A DNA stretch of 64,000 bases, from positions 62,001-126,000 of IMG/VR virus record IMGVR_UViG_3300022723_000184, one strand, 5' to 3'. A model generated the notes under the pieces. The model saw nothing but the letters and a program-made list of their open reading frames with translations, ran no database searches and was not told where the DNA came from. Shown here piece by piece: positions 32,467 to 41,660 of the stretch; the first letter of the stretch is position 1; every line of letters starts with the position of its first letter. Both the position numbers and the translations under genes were made by a program. The DNA comes from a virus.

Positions 32467-35036
32467 TGACTCAATTTGGGTCGCTCAATCCGTACACGAT
32501 GATGAACCCTGGCATGGCCGTGGGCCCGCACACCGGGTTCGAGGGCATGCCGGGGTCGAACAATTTCATCGGCAACCTCCTCTACGGCCGGCTGGCGCAG
32601 CACATGCAGGCGTCGGGCTTCCAGCCCATGGGGCTCAACCAGCAGAACCTGCTGGACCAGGCCCGCAACGCCCAATTCATGCAGATGCACCAGACGATGA
32701 TGCAGCGAGCGGCAATGCAGGATCAGGAGAACACGATCCGCACTATGCAGGGCCTTGCCCGGGCCGCGGGCGCCACTTTCGGCTCTGAGCAGCGCGAGGC
32801 GACCATGGCCATGCTCAACCGGATCATGCCCCACATCGGTGGGCTCGCCGCGGACCCCAACATCGCTAACGCCCTGGAGCTGCTGGGCGGCCCACGGGGC
32901 TCCCAGGCGGTCATGGCCCACCGCGTGATCATGGGCAGCCGGTTCCGGTTCGACCCGGCCACCGGTCGTCTGGGGCAGGGCCCCGAGGCGATCGGGGCGA
33001 CGATCGAGGCCATGGGCGACCTGGTGAACCGGGACGACATCGCCGGCCTCCGCGGCTTCACCGCGGGGCAGGTCGGCAGCATGCAGCAATTCCTGTTGAG
33101 CCGGGGACTTCTGTCTTCAGGCACGGGCCGGGGCGGCGACATCGCGGCCCTGAATGCTTTGAACGACGGGGAGAGCGCCGTTGGACGCTGGCTGGACCGC
33201 CGGGGGATCGGGGCGGGGACCGACATCGCCACGCTCCGCCAGAGCACGGTCGACGAGATGCTGTCCGACCGCGAGATCGGATCGCTGGTCAGGGACGCTC
33301 CAGAGGCCCAGGGAGCCCGCAGGCGGTTCGACGCCCGCCGGGTGGCTGAACGGACCAGGGAGTTCCTGGGGGCAGCCAGGGCCATCGGAGACCTGTTCGG
33401 ACGGCCCGACGCGCTGATCCCTGAGCTGATGGCGACGTTGGAACAGTTCGTGGGGCCCACGGCCATGGCCCAGTTGAGCCCGACCCGGGTCGCTCAGATG
33501 GTCAGGGAGACGGCCGAGATGTCCCGGATGGCCGGGATGACGCCGCAGGCCGTGCTCGGTATGAGGCAGCACATCGCCAACCAGGCGATGGCCATGGGCG
33601 TAGAGCCGATCTTCAACCAGGGCATCCTCCGGGACACCATGGCTTTCTCCGCGGCCTTTACCGGCGTGGGCTTCACCCCGGGCTTCGGCCGGATGAGTGC
33701 TGACCAAGCCCGTCAGGCCTTCACCAACCAGCGGACGGCGGGTGTCGCCTCGGCGGCCTCCAACCGATTGTCGGCCTTTCTCCGGCTCCGCGCCGCTTCG
33801 GGTGGGCAGTTCGCCGACCCCGAAGCCGAGCGGATGGCCCAGGACATCCAGGCCGGCCGCCTCGACCGGATCCCGACCGTGGGCGAGCTGCACCGGCTGG
33901 TCACCCAGTCCGGACATGACGGCGCCACGTTCAACCGGCTGCTGGGGCAGACCGGGGCCAACCGCGAGTTCGGGATGGACGAGGGCCTACGGGCATCGAT
34001 GGACCGGCTCCAGGTGGTCGAGGCCCAGCAGGCGGTCGGGATCTTCGCGGGCAACGAGGTGACCAGGGCCCTGCGCCTCAGTGATCTGGATCCACGTCGC
34101 CGCGCCGGCATGGGGTCACGGATCATACAGGCGCTGTCCGAGATGGACGAGCAGGATCGCACGGACCAGACCAAGCGGAACCAGGTGATCCAGCAGACGA
34201 TCCACGCCGAGATGGATCGGTTGGGTGTCGACAAGAACGATCCCCGCCGTTCCCGTGTGATCGGGGCCGTCGCCGAGAGCGTGTTCGGCGAGCTGACCCG
34301 GGGCGTCAGGTCCTCGCAGATCCTGGGCATCGACAACATCGAGGCCCTGCTCCAGATGTCGGACCCGCAGATACGTGAGGCCATGCGACGCGTGCAGTTA
34401 GAGTCGATCGCCGGCTCCCGGGTCCGTGGCGCCCTGGAAGGTCTGGGACGCGGCAGCTTTGCTCAGCGATTCATCGGGGCGATCCAGGAGTCGCCCACCG
34501 CTCAGCTCGACGACATCCTGTTCGGGACGCTGGGCGTGCCGAAGGACAAGGTCAGCAAGGCCCTTCGCTCATCGCTCAGCGACCTGCAGGGGCAAGCAGC
34601 CGAACTCAAAGACCTGGAGAAGCAGGTGCTGGAGGAGAACGACCCAGCCCGCCGAGACACGATCCGCGAGGATATCCGCGTCAAGCGGGCGGTCATCAGC
34701 TCGACGATCAACAAGGTCCGGGAGATCGTCGATTCCGAGGGCGGGTTCAAGAAACTGGACGAGGCCGCGGTCAAGGCCAGGGAGGCCAATGAGGCCGAGC
34801 AACAGAAGCTCAAGGAACAGACCGATAAAGTGAGCAAAGGGACGCAGACCGGTGTCCGCGATACCACGGCGGACTTGGACAAGGCCGAGAAGGCCAAGAA
34901 GGAGACGGGCTCGGCCGCCGCCGCGGCGATCGAGTGGCCGGACCGGTTGGCGGTCGAAGGGACCATCGAGATCCCAAATCTCGGCAAGGGCAAGATGCAA
35001 GGGTTCCTGCTGGGCAAGAACCAGGTGCCGGCCTAG
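32466..35036 (+). CDS. Tape measure protein
   Basis: 856 aa, ATG 32466 with TGATG overlap. It starts with a Met/Gly/Asn/Gln-rich segment (MTQFGSLNPYTMMNPGMAVG), then long helices with many Gln, Met, Ala and Arg (GLNQQNLLDQARNAQFMQMH, AERTREFLGAARAIGDLF). A coiled-coil C-terminal part follows (QGQAAELKDLEKQVLEENDP, KVREIVDSEGGFKKLDEAAV) before a short folded end. Position after the chaperone pair and before the baseplate genes, and length, fit a tape measure. It has no membrane segment as seen in some families. Confidence 0.75.
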   Translation: MTQFGSLNPYTMMNPGMAVGPHTGFEGMPGSNNFIGNLLYGRLAQHMQASGFQPMGLNQQNLLDQARNAQFMQMHQTMMQRAAMQDQENTIRTMQGLARAAGATFGSEQREATMAMLNRIMPHIGGLAADPNIANALELLGGPRGSQAVMAHRVIMGSRFRFDPATGRLGQGPEAIGATIEAMGDLVNRDDIAGLRGFTAGQVGSMQQFLLSRGLLSSGTGRGGDIAALNALNDGESAVGRWLDRRGIGAGTDIATLRQSTVDEMLSDREIGSLVRDAPEAQGARRRFDARRVAERTREFLGAARAIGDLFGRPDALIPELMATLEQFVGPTAMAQLSPTRVAQMVRETAEMSRMAGMTPQAVLGMRQHIANQAMAMGVEPIFNQGILRDTMAFSAAFTGVGFTPGFGRMSADQARQAFTNQRTAGVASAASNRLSAFLRLRAASGGQFADPEAERMAQDIQAGRLDRIPTVGELHRLVTQSGHDGATFNRLLGQTGANREFGMDEGLRASMDRLQVVEAQQAVGIFAGNEVTRALRLSDLDPRRRAGMGSRIIQALSEMDEQDRTDQTKRNQVIQQTIHAEMDRLGVDKNDPRRSRVIGAVAESVFGELTRGVRSSQILGIDNIEALLQMSDPQIREAMRRVQLESIAGSRVRGALEGLGRGSFAQRFIGAIQESPTAQLDDILFGTLGVPKDKVSKALRSSLSDLQGQAAELKDLEKQVLEENDPARRDTIREDIRVKRAVISSTINKVREIVDSEGGFKKLDEAAVKAREANEAEQQKLKEQTDKVSKGTQTGVRDTTADLDKAEKAKKETGSAAAAAIEWPDRLAVEGTIEIPNLGKGKMQGFLLGKNQVPA

Positions 35037-35045
35037 GAGACGTAG

Positions 35046-35660
35046 ATGCCTGTCATTTTCCAAGGACAACCTGGCCGGGTGCTTGCGATCAAGGATCCCG
35101 CGGTCCCCTCGGAGATCCGACCGCTCGTACAGCCGGATCCCTCGATCGACATCCAAAGCGAGAAGTCAATCATCACCAACGTGGCGATCAACCAGCAGAC
35201 CAACCACCAGTTCTTGCACACGCTGGGCAACGACATCTACGTCTACGTGTTCGGCGACCGCATTGGCCAGATCAACATCATGGGCTTCTCGTTCATGGAG
35301 ACCTGCGGCGGCAGTGGCGGCGGTAACGGCCAGCACGGCCTGGAGCTGATGCTCAACTGGTACAAGCGGAACAAGCTCTCGTCCCGAAAGGAGCCGGTGA
35401 AGGTGGCGATCGGCGCCGTGACCTTCACCGCGTTCGTCACTGGCATCCAGACGCAGGTCCAGGACCCCAAGCTGTTCCTCACCTCGTTTAACGTGTCCAT
35501 GGCCTTGATCCCGGAGAAGAACGACGAGGGTGGAGGTGATCCGTCAGGTGGCGCCGGCACCATACCGGTTGGCGCCGCGCTGTCCGGCGGTCTGGGTACG
35601 GCAGGCACCCAGTTGTTTGAGACCGGGGGCATCTCCGGGGCAGGTACGGCAGTCGTATGA
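35046..35660 (+). CDS. Tail/baseplate hub-associated protein
   Basis: 204 aa, ATG 35046 after CTAGGAGACGTAG. Beta-rich core: SEKSIITNVAINQQTNHQFL, LGNDIYVYVFGDRIGQINIM, KEPVKVAIGAVTFTAFVTGI, LFLTSFNVSMALIPEK, then a Gly-rich tail. This is the form of small hub or tube-initiator proteins encoded between tape measure and hub in large myoviruses. The stop overlaps the next ATG by four bases. Confidence 0.65.
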   Translation: MPVIFQGQPGRVLAIKDPAVPSEIRPLVQPDPSIDIQSEKSIITNVAINQQTNHQFLHTLGNDIYVYVFGDRIGQINIMGFSFMETCGGSGGGNGQHGLELMLNWYKRNKLSSRKEPVKVAIGAVTFTAFVTGIQTQVQDPKLFLTSFNVSMALIPEKNDEGGGDPSGGAGTIPVGAALSGGLGTAGTQLFETGGISGAGTAVV

Positions 35661-36460
35661 TCAACCACGTACGAACACTCCTGTTGAACGTCGACGGGTC
35701 GAACAACCCGGGCCCCACCTTCTTCGGCGAGGAGTACGTCCCGCCGGAGTTCAAGGCCGTGGACTACCCGTCGTTCATCGTCGACATCCGAGAGAAGCTG
35801 TTCGGGGCAGAACCCGACCGGGCGATGCTCAACTACCGCCTGTGGCAGTTCATGCAGGTACTGCACTCGACCGATGACCTGTCCCAACACGTCGAGGACT
35901 TCGACCCCCGCGTGACTTACGTCGACAGCAAGCGGATTGACCTCTACAACCCGGTGTCGTTCGAGCCGGTGGTCGACCAGATCTCCGGCGTGACCGCGGA
36001 GCTGTTCCCGCAGCAGGGGCCGGCAGTGCCCGATCAGAACGGCCGCGTGCGTCACCAGTACGAAGTTGACATTCTCAGCAGCTCCACGGTCCGCGTGAAG
36101 CAAGAGACGCAGCCCATTCGGCAGGAGATCGTCAGCTACACGTTCGCCGACGGTCTGAGCAGCCGCATCAACCTGCTCGACAGCGGGTGGGGCGTGTTGC
36201 TGGGTACGGACAGCGCGGGCACCTCGTGGAAGGTCGAGGTCCGCAACCGACCGCAGTACGACCTGGGCCAGCTCGTTGCGAGCGTGGCGGCCGTCGGTGA
36301 GCCGGTGTTCTTGGAACTATTCGGCCTGGCTCCCGAGGAGCCGATGCTGACCTTCAAGAACCTGTGGGAAACGAACAAGGAAACCCCGTACCGCCTGGGT
36401 GGCTTGCTGCTTGCACTGGCCCGGCGGTCCGATGAAGCACGGAGACAGGTGGTTGGCTAA
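35657..36460 (+). CDS. Baseplate protein
   Basis: 267 aa, ATG 35657. N-terminal part with VDYPSFIVDIREKLFGAEPD and LNYRLWQFMQVLHSTDDLSQ, then a beta-rich central region (VDILSSSTVRVKQETQPIRQ, EIVSYTFADGLSSRINLLDS), ending in a helical tail. It is co-translated with hub neighbours and overlaps the next gene. Likely part of the tube-baseplate junction. No named family recognised. Confidence 0.6.
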   Translation: MINHVRTLLLNVDGSNNPGPTFFGEEYVPPEFKAVDYPSFIVDIREKLFGAEPDRAMLNYRLWQFMQVLHSTDDLSQHVEDFDPRVTYVDSKRIDLYNPVSFEPVVDQISGVTAELFPQQGPAVPDQNGRVRHQYEVDILSSSTVRVKQETQPIRQEIVSYTFADGLSSRINLLDSGWGVLLGTDSAGTSWKVEVRNRPQYDLGQLVASVAAVGEPVFLELFGLAPEEPMLTFKNLWETNKETPYRLGGLLLALARRSDEARRQVVG

Positions 36461-38156
36461 GGCCAAGAATTACATCTACACCGACCTGTCCGAGGACGAC
36501 GTCCTCGAAGTGGAGATTGACGGCCAGACGTACAAGGCCGTCAATTTCACGATGTCGTTTGCGCTCAACTCGATCCCCCAGGCCGCGGCCACCCTGGCCA
36601 TCGGCCGGGAAGCTCTGTCTGGCGAGCCGGCGAAGATCGCGGAGACGGCGGCCGAACTGACTTCGATGAAGCCAGTGAAGGTCACGTTCAACGCCGGCGG
36701 CGAGTGGGACTCCGAAGGCACCAAGTGGCCCGGCAAGCAAACGATCTTCGAGGGCTACTTCACCGGGTTTTCGTACAAGAAGCTCTATGGCAAGGTCCAG
36801 GTCGTGGCCAACTTCATCCATTGGCTCGTGGACCTGGGCTTCAGCTCCTGCCTCAACTCTCAGATGCACGTGGGCAACCCGGGCGTCATGCTGGGGCCGG
36901 CCGTCATGTCAGTGCAAATTAACTCGGCGGGCGGCGCAGGTGCCAGTGACAAGAACAGCGCCCTGGTCGCCAACCACATCGGTTACGACCTGATCGCCAA
37001 CAACGTCGAGTCCGATTGGTGGAAGACGATCAAAAGCTATCTGTGTGCACTGGCCGGGGTCTCCGGGTTGGCGACCAGCGCCACTGCTACGTGCGAGGGG
37101 ACCGGCGACATCACGGCGAACGACCGGGCGCTCAGAGCCCTGTCCCGGATTGAGGGAGAGGACCTGGCCGGCGAGTGCTCTCGCGACTACGAGTTCGGCA
37201 AGGCCCTGCCCCTCGAAAGCCGAGGCCAGCGGCAGGTGCCCGATGCCGTGGCGAAGTCTGTGGCCAACTCGTACATGCAGTCCTACTTCAACCAGACGTT
37301 CTGGGACCTGCTGGTTAAGGACCTGCTGCCGAGCTTTGGTGCTGCGGTCATGCCCCTGGTCGACCGGGCGGTGGTCATCGCCGACCTCCCGACCTGGCAG
37401 GGCGTCAGCAACCAGCCCTGGAAAGAGATTGGCCCCGACGAATACGTGGCGATGGAGCAGGACTCGAAGATCCCACAGCCGTTGCGGGGAATCGGCATCT
37501 ACGCTCCGGTCGCCGGTGAGACGAACGTCCAGTCAGTGTCCGGCCCTTACAAGCCGCAACTCGGCGGCTGCTACGTGTCGGACGCCGAGGAGGACTCGGA
37601 CGGCACACTCAAGTACGTGACCGCGCCCCGTTGGTTGTTGGGGGTCCCGTCCGAAGGCCTGTACGCCGGCGCCATGACCGGGAACAAAGAAGAGAAGTCG
37701 ATCAAGTCGGCGACCCACGGCCAAGAGGACAAGATCGACACCCCCGAAGACCCTAGCCCGGTGGATACGTTCGAGACGGTCAACGAGCTGATGGTGCGGT
37801 ACGCCCACTGGCTTTTCACGATGGAATCACTTCGTGGCCGGAGCGCCATCTTCTCTGGTAGACTGAGGTTCGACATCGCCCCGGGGTCCCACCTGAAGAT
37901 CGTGGGCTCACCGGAGCAGTTCCTGGAGACCGACGCCCTGGCCTCCGACGTCTACGGCATGGTCCGTGCGGTCACGATCGGGATCGACATCGAGGCGAGG
38001 GCGGCGGTTACCTCATACGTGCTGTCACACAATCGAAACGAGGCAGAGAACGAGGCCGAGCGGACGAGTATCGAGGAACATCCACTGTTCGGGTCAGCGA
38101 TCGTCAACGGGGCGCCGCTGGTCAAGGCCTTGGACCTGGGGAGCGAAGATGCCTGA
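36432..38156 (+). CDS. Baseplate hub protein, gp27/gpD-like
   Basis: 574 aa from ATG 36432, or 567 aa from TTG 36453, which has the better ribosome site (GGAG, 8 bp). Hub pattern: VEIDGQTYKAVNFTMSFALN followed by IPQAAATLAIGREALSG, then KQTIFEGYFTGFSYKKLYGK, VQVVANFIHWLVDLGFSSCL. Later there is a long helical insertion, then ELMVRYAHWLFTMESLRGRS, RLRFDIAPGSHLKIVGSPEQ, and VTIGIDIEARAAVTSYVLSH. This order is that of the gp27/P2 gpD hub family, which forms the trimeric collar between tube and spike. Confidence 0.75.
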   Translation: MKHGDRWLAKAKNYIYTDLSEDDVLEVEIDGQTYKAVNFTMSFALNSIPQAAATLAIGREALSGEPAKIAETAAELTSMKPVKVTFNAGGEWDSEGTKWPGKQTIFEGYFTGFSYKKLYGKVQVVANFIHWLVDLGFSSCLNSQMHVGNPGVMLGPAVMSVQINSAGGAGASDKNSALVANHIGYDLIANNVESDWWKTIKSYLCALAGVSGLATSATATCEGTGDITANDRALRALSRIEGEDLAGECSRDYEFGKALPLESRGQRQVPDAVAKSVANSYMQSYFNQTFWDLLVKDLLPSFGAAVMPLVDRAVVIADLPTWQGVSNQPWKEIGPDEYVAMEQDSKIPQPLRGIGIYAPVAGETNVQSVSGPYKPQLGGCYVSDAEEDSDGTLKYVTAPRWLLGVPSEGLYAGAMTGNKEEKSIKSATHGQEDKIDTPEDPSPVDTFETVNELMVRYAHWLFTMESLRGRSAIFSGRLRFDIAPGSHLKIVGSPEQFLETDALASDVYGMVRAVTIGIDIEARAAVTSYVLSHNRNEAENEAERTSIEEHPLFGSAIVNGAPLVKALDLGSEDA

Positions 38157-38874
38157 GACACCCGATATCGATTTCGACCAGGCGTATACGTCGTGGGCCT
38201 CGGACAGGTCTCCGCAGGCCAACGCCACGATCCTGAAGGTTCTCGACCCGGTGATCAGCCAGGCGGTGCAGACACACGTCGGTACGAGCAACCCGCTGCT
38301 CAAGGCCCGGGCCCGGAAGATGACGCTCGGCGCCCTGGGCTCGTTTGACCCGAAGCGGGGCCGGCTCAAGAGCCACTTGTATTCGCAGCTCCAAGGCCTC
38401 AAGCGGCAGCATGCCAAGCAGCAGAGCATCTTCCGGGTGCCCGAGCGGCTGATGTTGGACCGCCGAGGTCTGAAGGCGGCGCAGCAGGAACTGGAAGACG
38501 AACTGGGGCGGGAGCCGACGGACCAGGAGCTGGCGACGCGCACCGGGTTCTCGGTCGACCGGATCTCTCGCATCCGGCAGTTCAGCCCCGCGATGAGCGA
38601 GGGCTTCTTCTCGACGGTGGGCGAGGGCGGCATGGTCCCACAGTCCACGAGCCCGATCAGCCAGCAATCGTCGTGGGTCCAGGTGGTGTACGACGACCTG
38701 GGCCCGCTCGACAAGAAGATCATGGAGTGGACGCTGGGCCTCAATGGCCAACCCCGACTCTCGAACCAGGAGATTGCTTTGAGGCTCAAGAGGTCCCCGG
38801 GCGCCATCAGCCAGCGAAAGGCGCTGATCCAGCAGATGCTTGACGAGGAGCAGGACCTTTCCCCTTTTCTATGA
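38149..38874 (+). CDS. Sigma-70-like RNA polymerase sigma factor
   Basis: 241 aa, ATG 38149, overlapping the hub gene end by 8 bp. Region 2 relic: ILKVLDPVISQAVQTHVG, then LGALGSFDPKRG and LKSHLYSQLQGLKRQHA, lacking the aromatic melting residues of standard region 2.3. Region 3: RVPERLMLDRRGLKAAQQEL, DELGREPTDQELATRTGFSV is an almost textbook sigma-3 sequence. Region 4: LDKKIMEWTLGLNGQPRLSN, QEIALRLKRSPGAISQRKAL with a helix-turn-helix. It may direct host polymerase to phage promoters or be packaged in the virion. Its place inside a baseplate operon is unusual and suggests late production. Confidence 0.8.
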   Translation: MPETPDIDFDQAYTSWASDRSPQANATILKVLDPVISQAVQTHVGTSNPLLKARARKMTLGALGSFDPKRGRLKSHLYSQLQGLKRQHAKQQSIFRVPERLMLDRRGLKAAQQELEDELGREPTDQELATRTGFSVDRISRIRQFSPAMSEGFFSTVGEGGMVPQSTSPISQQSSWVQVVYDDLGPLDKKIMEWTLGLNGQPRLSNQEIALRLKRSPGAISQRKALIQQMLDEEQDLSPFL

Positions 38875-38885
38875 AACTATGCCAG

Positions 38886-38905
38886 CTCGTCGGCTTAAAA
38901 GCGAG
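38886..38905 (+). promoter_or_regulatory. Leader hairpin, GGCTTAAAA loop
   Basis: CTCG (bulged T) C, loop GGCTTAAAA, G CGAG, then ACAAGG. Preceded by TGCCAG; the whole block from 38880 resembles that at 39894. It lies between the sigma-like gene and the ATG at 38932. Confidence 0.5.
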
Positions 38906-38931
38906 ACAAGGCGAGACCTCTGAGGTAGACC

Positions 38932-39408
38932 ATGGGTACCGAACCGAAACCACAGTCCAAGGCCGAGATCGACTCGAACTTCGAGGGTCAGATCAAGAAG
39001 CTGCGTGAGCGGGCCAAGGACGAGGCCGACGCGAAGCTGGGCGGCGACAACGCCCAGTGGAACATCCCGGAGCTGGGCGATTGGGACGGCGACCTGTTCG
39101 CGGTCGAGGAGATCAGCGACGCGTTCAAGCGGGAAGAGGCCAACGAGAAGTTCGAGGAGGCGACCAAGGACTCCAGCTCGCCGGGTGTCGCCGGCGACCT
39201 CGGCGTTACCACACTGCAGGTTGACTACTTGGCCTGCATGGACCGGGCCTTCCGGGCCAGGCACACGATGCGACGGCCCCGGACCATGGCCCACATGACC
39301 GGCCGCCGCAAAGGCCACGGCAACGAGCGAGGTACGCTGACCCAGACGGCGTTGGAGTTCGCCCGCAACCTGCTTAAACAGGCCCAGGCGTCGGGAGGTG
39401 GTAGCTGA
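38932..39408 (+). CDS. Charged protein of the baseplate module
   Basis: 158 aa, ATG 38932. It is acidic and basic in blocks: AEIDSNFEGQIKKLRERAKD, DGDLFAVEEISDAFKREEAN, then a basic segment RARHTMRRPRTMAHMTGRRK. Mostly helical, no known domain. Position between sigma-like and gp25-like genes suggests an assembly or baseplate accessory protein. The stop overlaps the next start. Confidence 0.65.
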   Translation: MGTEPKPQSKAEIDSNFEGQIKKLRERAKDEADAKLGGDNAQWNIPELGDWDGDLFAVEEISDAFKREEANEKFEEATKDSSSPGVAGDLGVTTLQVDYLACMDRAFRARHTMRRPRTMAHMTGRRKGHGNERGTLTQTALEFARNLLKQAQASGGGS

Positions 39409-39893
39409 TGACCGTGACCGGATCCGTTGCTGCCTACGCCGATCGTCAGATCGACATGCTGGCTTTCCAGAACCCAGGTATCGGGAGCCTGGAACTGGTC
39501 GACTTGATCCTCGTCCCCGACGGCGGCAGCGGGTTCAGCATCGCCGGCATCGCCAAGCTCGCCCAGCGGTTCTTGATCGAGCTGCTGACTGAGCAGGGAT
39601 CGATCCCGTACGACACGGTCCGCGGCTCGACGTTCCTCACCGAGCTTCGGCAGGGTAGGGTGCGTACGACGCCGGCCGCCGAGACCGCGTTCTACCTGGC
39701 GCTGGACCAGGTGAAGCTCCAGCTGCAGCTGGAGGAGTCCGACGACATGCCCGACGACGAACGGTACGGGCGAACGACCCTCGACTCGATCGTGCTGTCG
39801 CCGGCCGATACGGTAAAACTACGACTGACGTTGTTCAGCTTGGCGGGGACCGGCGTGACGCTGTTGCTCCCGATTGAGACTACGCTTGGATAG
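39408..39893 (+). CDS. Baseplate wedge subunit, gp25-like
   Basis: 161 aa, ATG 39408. Contains the gp25/gpW-like core GIAKLAQRFLIELLTEQGSI followed by PYDTVRGSTFLTELRQGRV and a C-terminal strand pair (TVKLRLTLFSLAGTGVTLLL), with a helix LDQVKLQLQLEESDDMPDDE between. Length and position before the gp6/gpJ-like wedge gene match. In T4 and P2 this subunit joins the sheath to the wedge. Confidence 0.8.
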   Translation: MTVTGSVAAYADRQIDMLAFQNPGIGSLELVDLILVPDGGSGFSIAGIAKLAQRFLIELLTEQGSIPYDTVRGSTFLTELRQGRVRTTPAAETAFYLALDQVKLQLQLEESDDMPDDERYGRTTLDSIVLSPADTVKLRLTLFSLAGTGVTLLLPIETTLG

Positions 39894-39929
39894 TGCCAGC
39901 TCGCTGGCGAATAGAGCGAGACGATAAGG
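39894..39929 (+). promoter_or_regulatory. Leader element similar to 38880
   Basis: TGCCAGCTCGCTGGC, then CTCGC/GCGAG pairing around GGCGAATAGA, then GACGATAAGG before the ATG at 39940. It shares TGCCAGCTCG, GGC, AGCGAGAC and AAGGC with the block at 38880. Confidence 0.5.
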
Positions 39930-39939
39930 CAGGGAAGCC

Positions 39940-41643
39940 ATGACGATTCAGATCACCAACCTGGACGACGTGAACCAAGAGCTTGTCGCGGACAACCTCG
40001 ACGAGATCATCACGCGCCTGCAAGAAGACAACCCATCACTCGACCTCCGGCGAGGCGTCCTCAAGGACCTGCTTGCCGGCTACCACGCGTCGCTGAGCGC
40101 TGCCGAGCAGCAGACGTTGGCCCGGTACCTCAGCGCCCGGTCGCTGCAGCAGATCGAGGCCGATCCGACGCTGGCCGACGAGGGGGTGACCGACGACGTC
40201 CTCTCCAACTACCGGGTCACCCGGCAGCAGGGGGCTACGGCCCAGGGTGAGATCACGATCGTCGTCAGTCAGAACACCACGGTGGTCATCTCCGAGGGAG
40301 CCATCTTCGAGGCCGACGGGCAGCAGTTCGCTAGCGATTCGGTGTTCACGGCCAAGACCGAGGCCGCCCAGATCAACACGTCGACCGACCGCCTGCTTCA
40401 ACAGCGATCGGACGGCAACTGGTTCTTCACCATCACGGTGACCGCGGCCGAAGTCGGGACCGAGGGGAACATCGCCAAAGACACTTTCATGGTGCCGGCC
40501 GTGCCCCCGCCCAACTACGTCACGTCGTTCGCGACCAACGACTTCGTGAGCGGGACCAACACCGAGACCAACACCCAGCTGCTCCAACGATTGCAGGAGG
40601 GGCTCGCGGCCAGGGCCCCGTCCAACCGCACGAACATGAAGGGGATGCTCCGAGAGATCTCCGACGAGGCGTACGCCGGCAACCTGCATAGCTCGATCGT
40701 CGGGTTCGGCGACGAGGAGATGCTCCGTGACCAGCACACGATCTGGCCCGGCAGCCTGGGCGGGCGCTCCGACTGGTACATTCGCACGGTCGAGCAGCTG
40801 TTCCGGCTGACGCTGCAGCGGGAAGCCACGCTCGTCCAGATCGGGACCCGTGGCGAGCTATCGAATAACTGCTCGCCCGGAGGCCCCAACGCCTCGGACA
40901 TCGTAACGGTCTGGCAGTTCGCCCTGGCCCGCGACGACGCCCCCGGTTTCTACGAGATCCGGACGGTACGCCCCCTGGGATTCGATGAGGCCAGCGGCAG
41001 CTTCGAGATCCTGGCCGACATCCGGGGCCTGGACCTGACGGGCGACGGCTTCGTCCCGGACATCGACACCGTGGAGGAAGGGGCGTACAGCCGCTACCAG
41101 ACCACGGTCATCAAGTTCATTGACGACCAGGTTGACCCGACCACGGTCGCGGTCGGGGACACTAGCGCCTACGACGTGTCAGTGGCCATGATGCCCCAGA
41201 TCGGCGACATCCAGGACGACCTGAACACCCGCGACATCCGCAGCTACGGGTCCGACGTCCTGATCAAGGCCCCGGTACCCTGCTTCGTGTCGCTCTCGTT
41301 CACGATCAACAAACAGAACAACGTGCCGGACCCGGACCTCGATGCGATCAAGACGGCGTTGGCCAAAGAGGTCAACACGATTGCGTTCCTAGGCCGGCTG
41401 TACGCTTCGCAGCTGCACGACGTGATCCAAGGCCTGCTCGGAACCACGACCAGCGCCGGCAAGATCGACATGTTCGGTCGCCTGCGTTACCCGGACGGCA
41501 CGACCAAGTACGTCCGTGACTTTGAGGTGCTGGCGATCGACGGGCCGGCCGGGCAAATGGTCAGCCCGAAGACCGTGCAGTTTTATCTGGACGTCGAGGA
41601 CATCTCGATCTCGATCGCGACCAGCGTCCCCGTGCCCTCTTAA
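39940..41643 (+). CDS. Baseplate wedge protein, gp6/gpJ-like
   Basis: 567 aa, ATG 39940 after AGGGAAGCC. Wedge hallmarks: N-terminal LRRGVLKDLLAGYHASLSAA, then GEITIVVSQNTTVVISEGAI, FEADGQQFASDSVFTAKTEA, AAEVGTEGNIAKDTF, and NTETNTQLLQRLQEGLAARA followed by NMKGMLREI. The C-terminus has the fibre/sheath-facing domain (VLIKAPVPCFVSLSFTINKQ). This is the standard baseplate J family form. The stop codon is the first triplet of the palindrome at 41641. Confidence 0.8.
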   Translation: MTIQITNLDDVNQELVADNLDEIITRLQEDNPSLDLRRGVLKDLLAGYHASLSAAEQQTLARYLSARSLQQIEADPTLADEGVTDDVLSNYRVTRQQGATAQGEITIVVSQNTTVVISEGAIFEADGQQFASDSVFTAKTEAAQINTSTDRLLQQRSDGNWFFTITVTAAEVGTEGNIAKDTFMVPAVPPPNYVTSFATNDFVSGTNTETNTQLLQRLQEGLAARAPSNRTNMKGMLREISDEAYAGNLHSSIVGFGDEEMLRDQHTIWPGSLGGRSDWYIRTVEQLFRLTLQREATLVQIGTRGELSNNCSPGGPNASDIVTVWQFALARDDAPGFYEIRTVRPLGFDEASGSFEILADIRGLDLTGDGFVPDIDTVEEGAYSRYQTTVIKFIDDQVDPTTVAVGDTSAYDVSVAMMPQIGDIQDDLNTRDIRSYGSDVLIKAPVPCFVSLSFTINKQNNVPDPDLDAIKTALAKEVNTIAFLGRLYASQLHDVIQGLLGTTTSAGKIDMFGRLRYPDGTTKYVRDFEVLAIDGPAGQMVSPKTVQFYLDVEDISISIATSVPVPS

Positions 41644-41656
41644 AAAGTACTTTTTA
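41641..41656. repeat. TAAAAAGTACTTTTTA palindrome, copy 3
   Basis: A perfect 16-bp palindrome fills the gap between two baseplate genes; its first three bases are the stop codon of one and it ends 4 bp before the ATG of the next, with GATC between. It leaves no normal Shine-Dalgarno sequence for the gene at 41661. Confidence 0.9.
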
Positions 41657-41660
41657 GATC

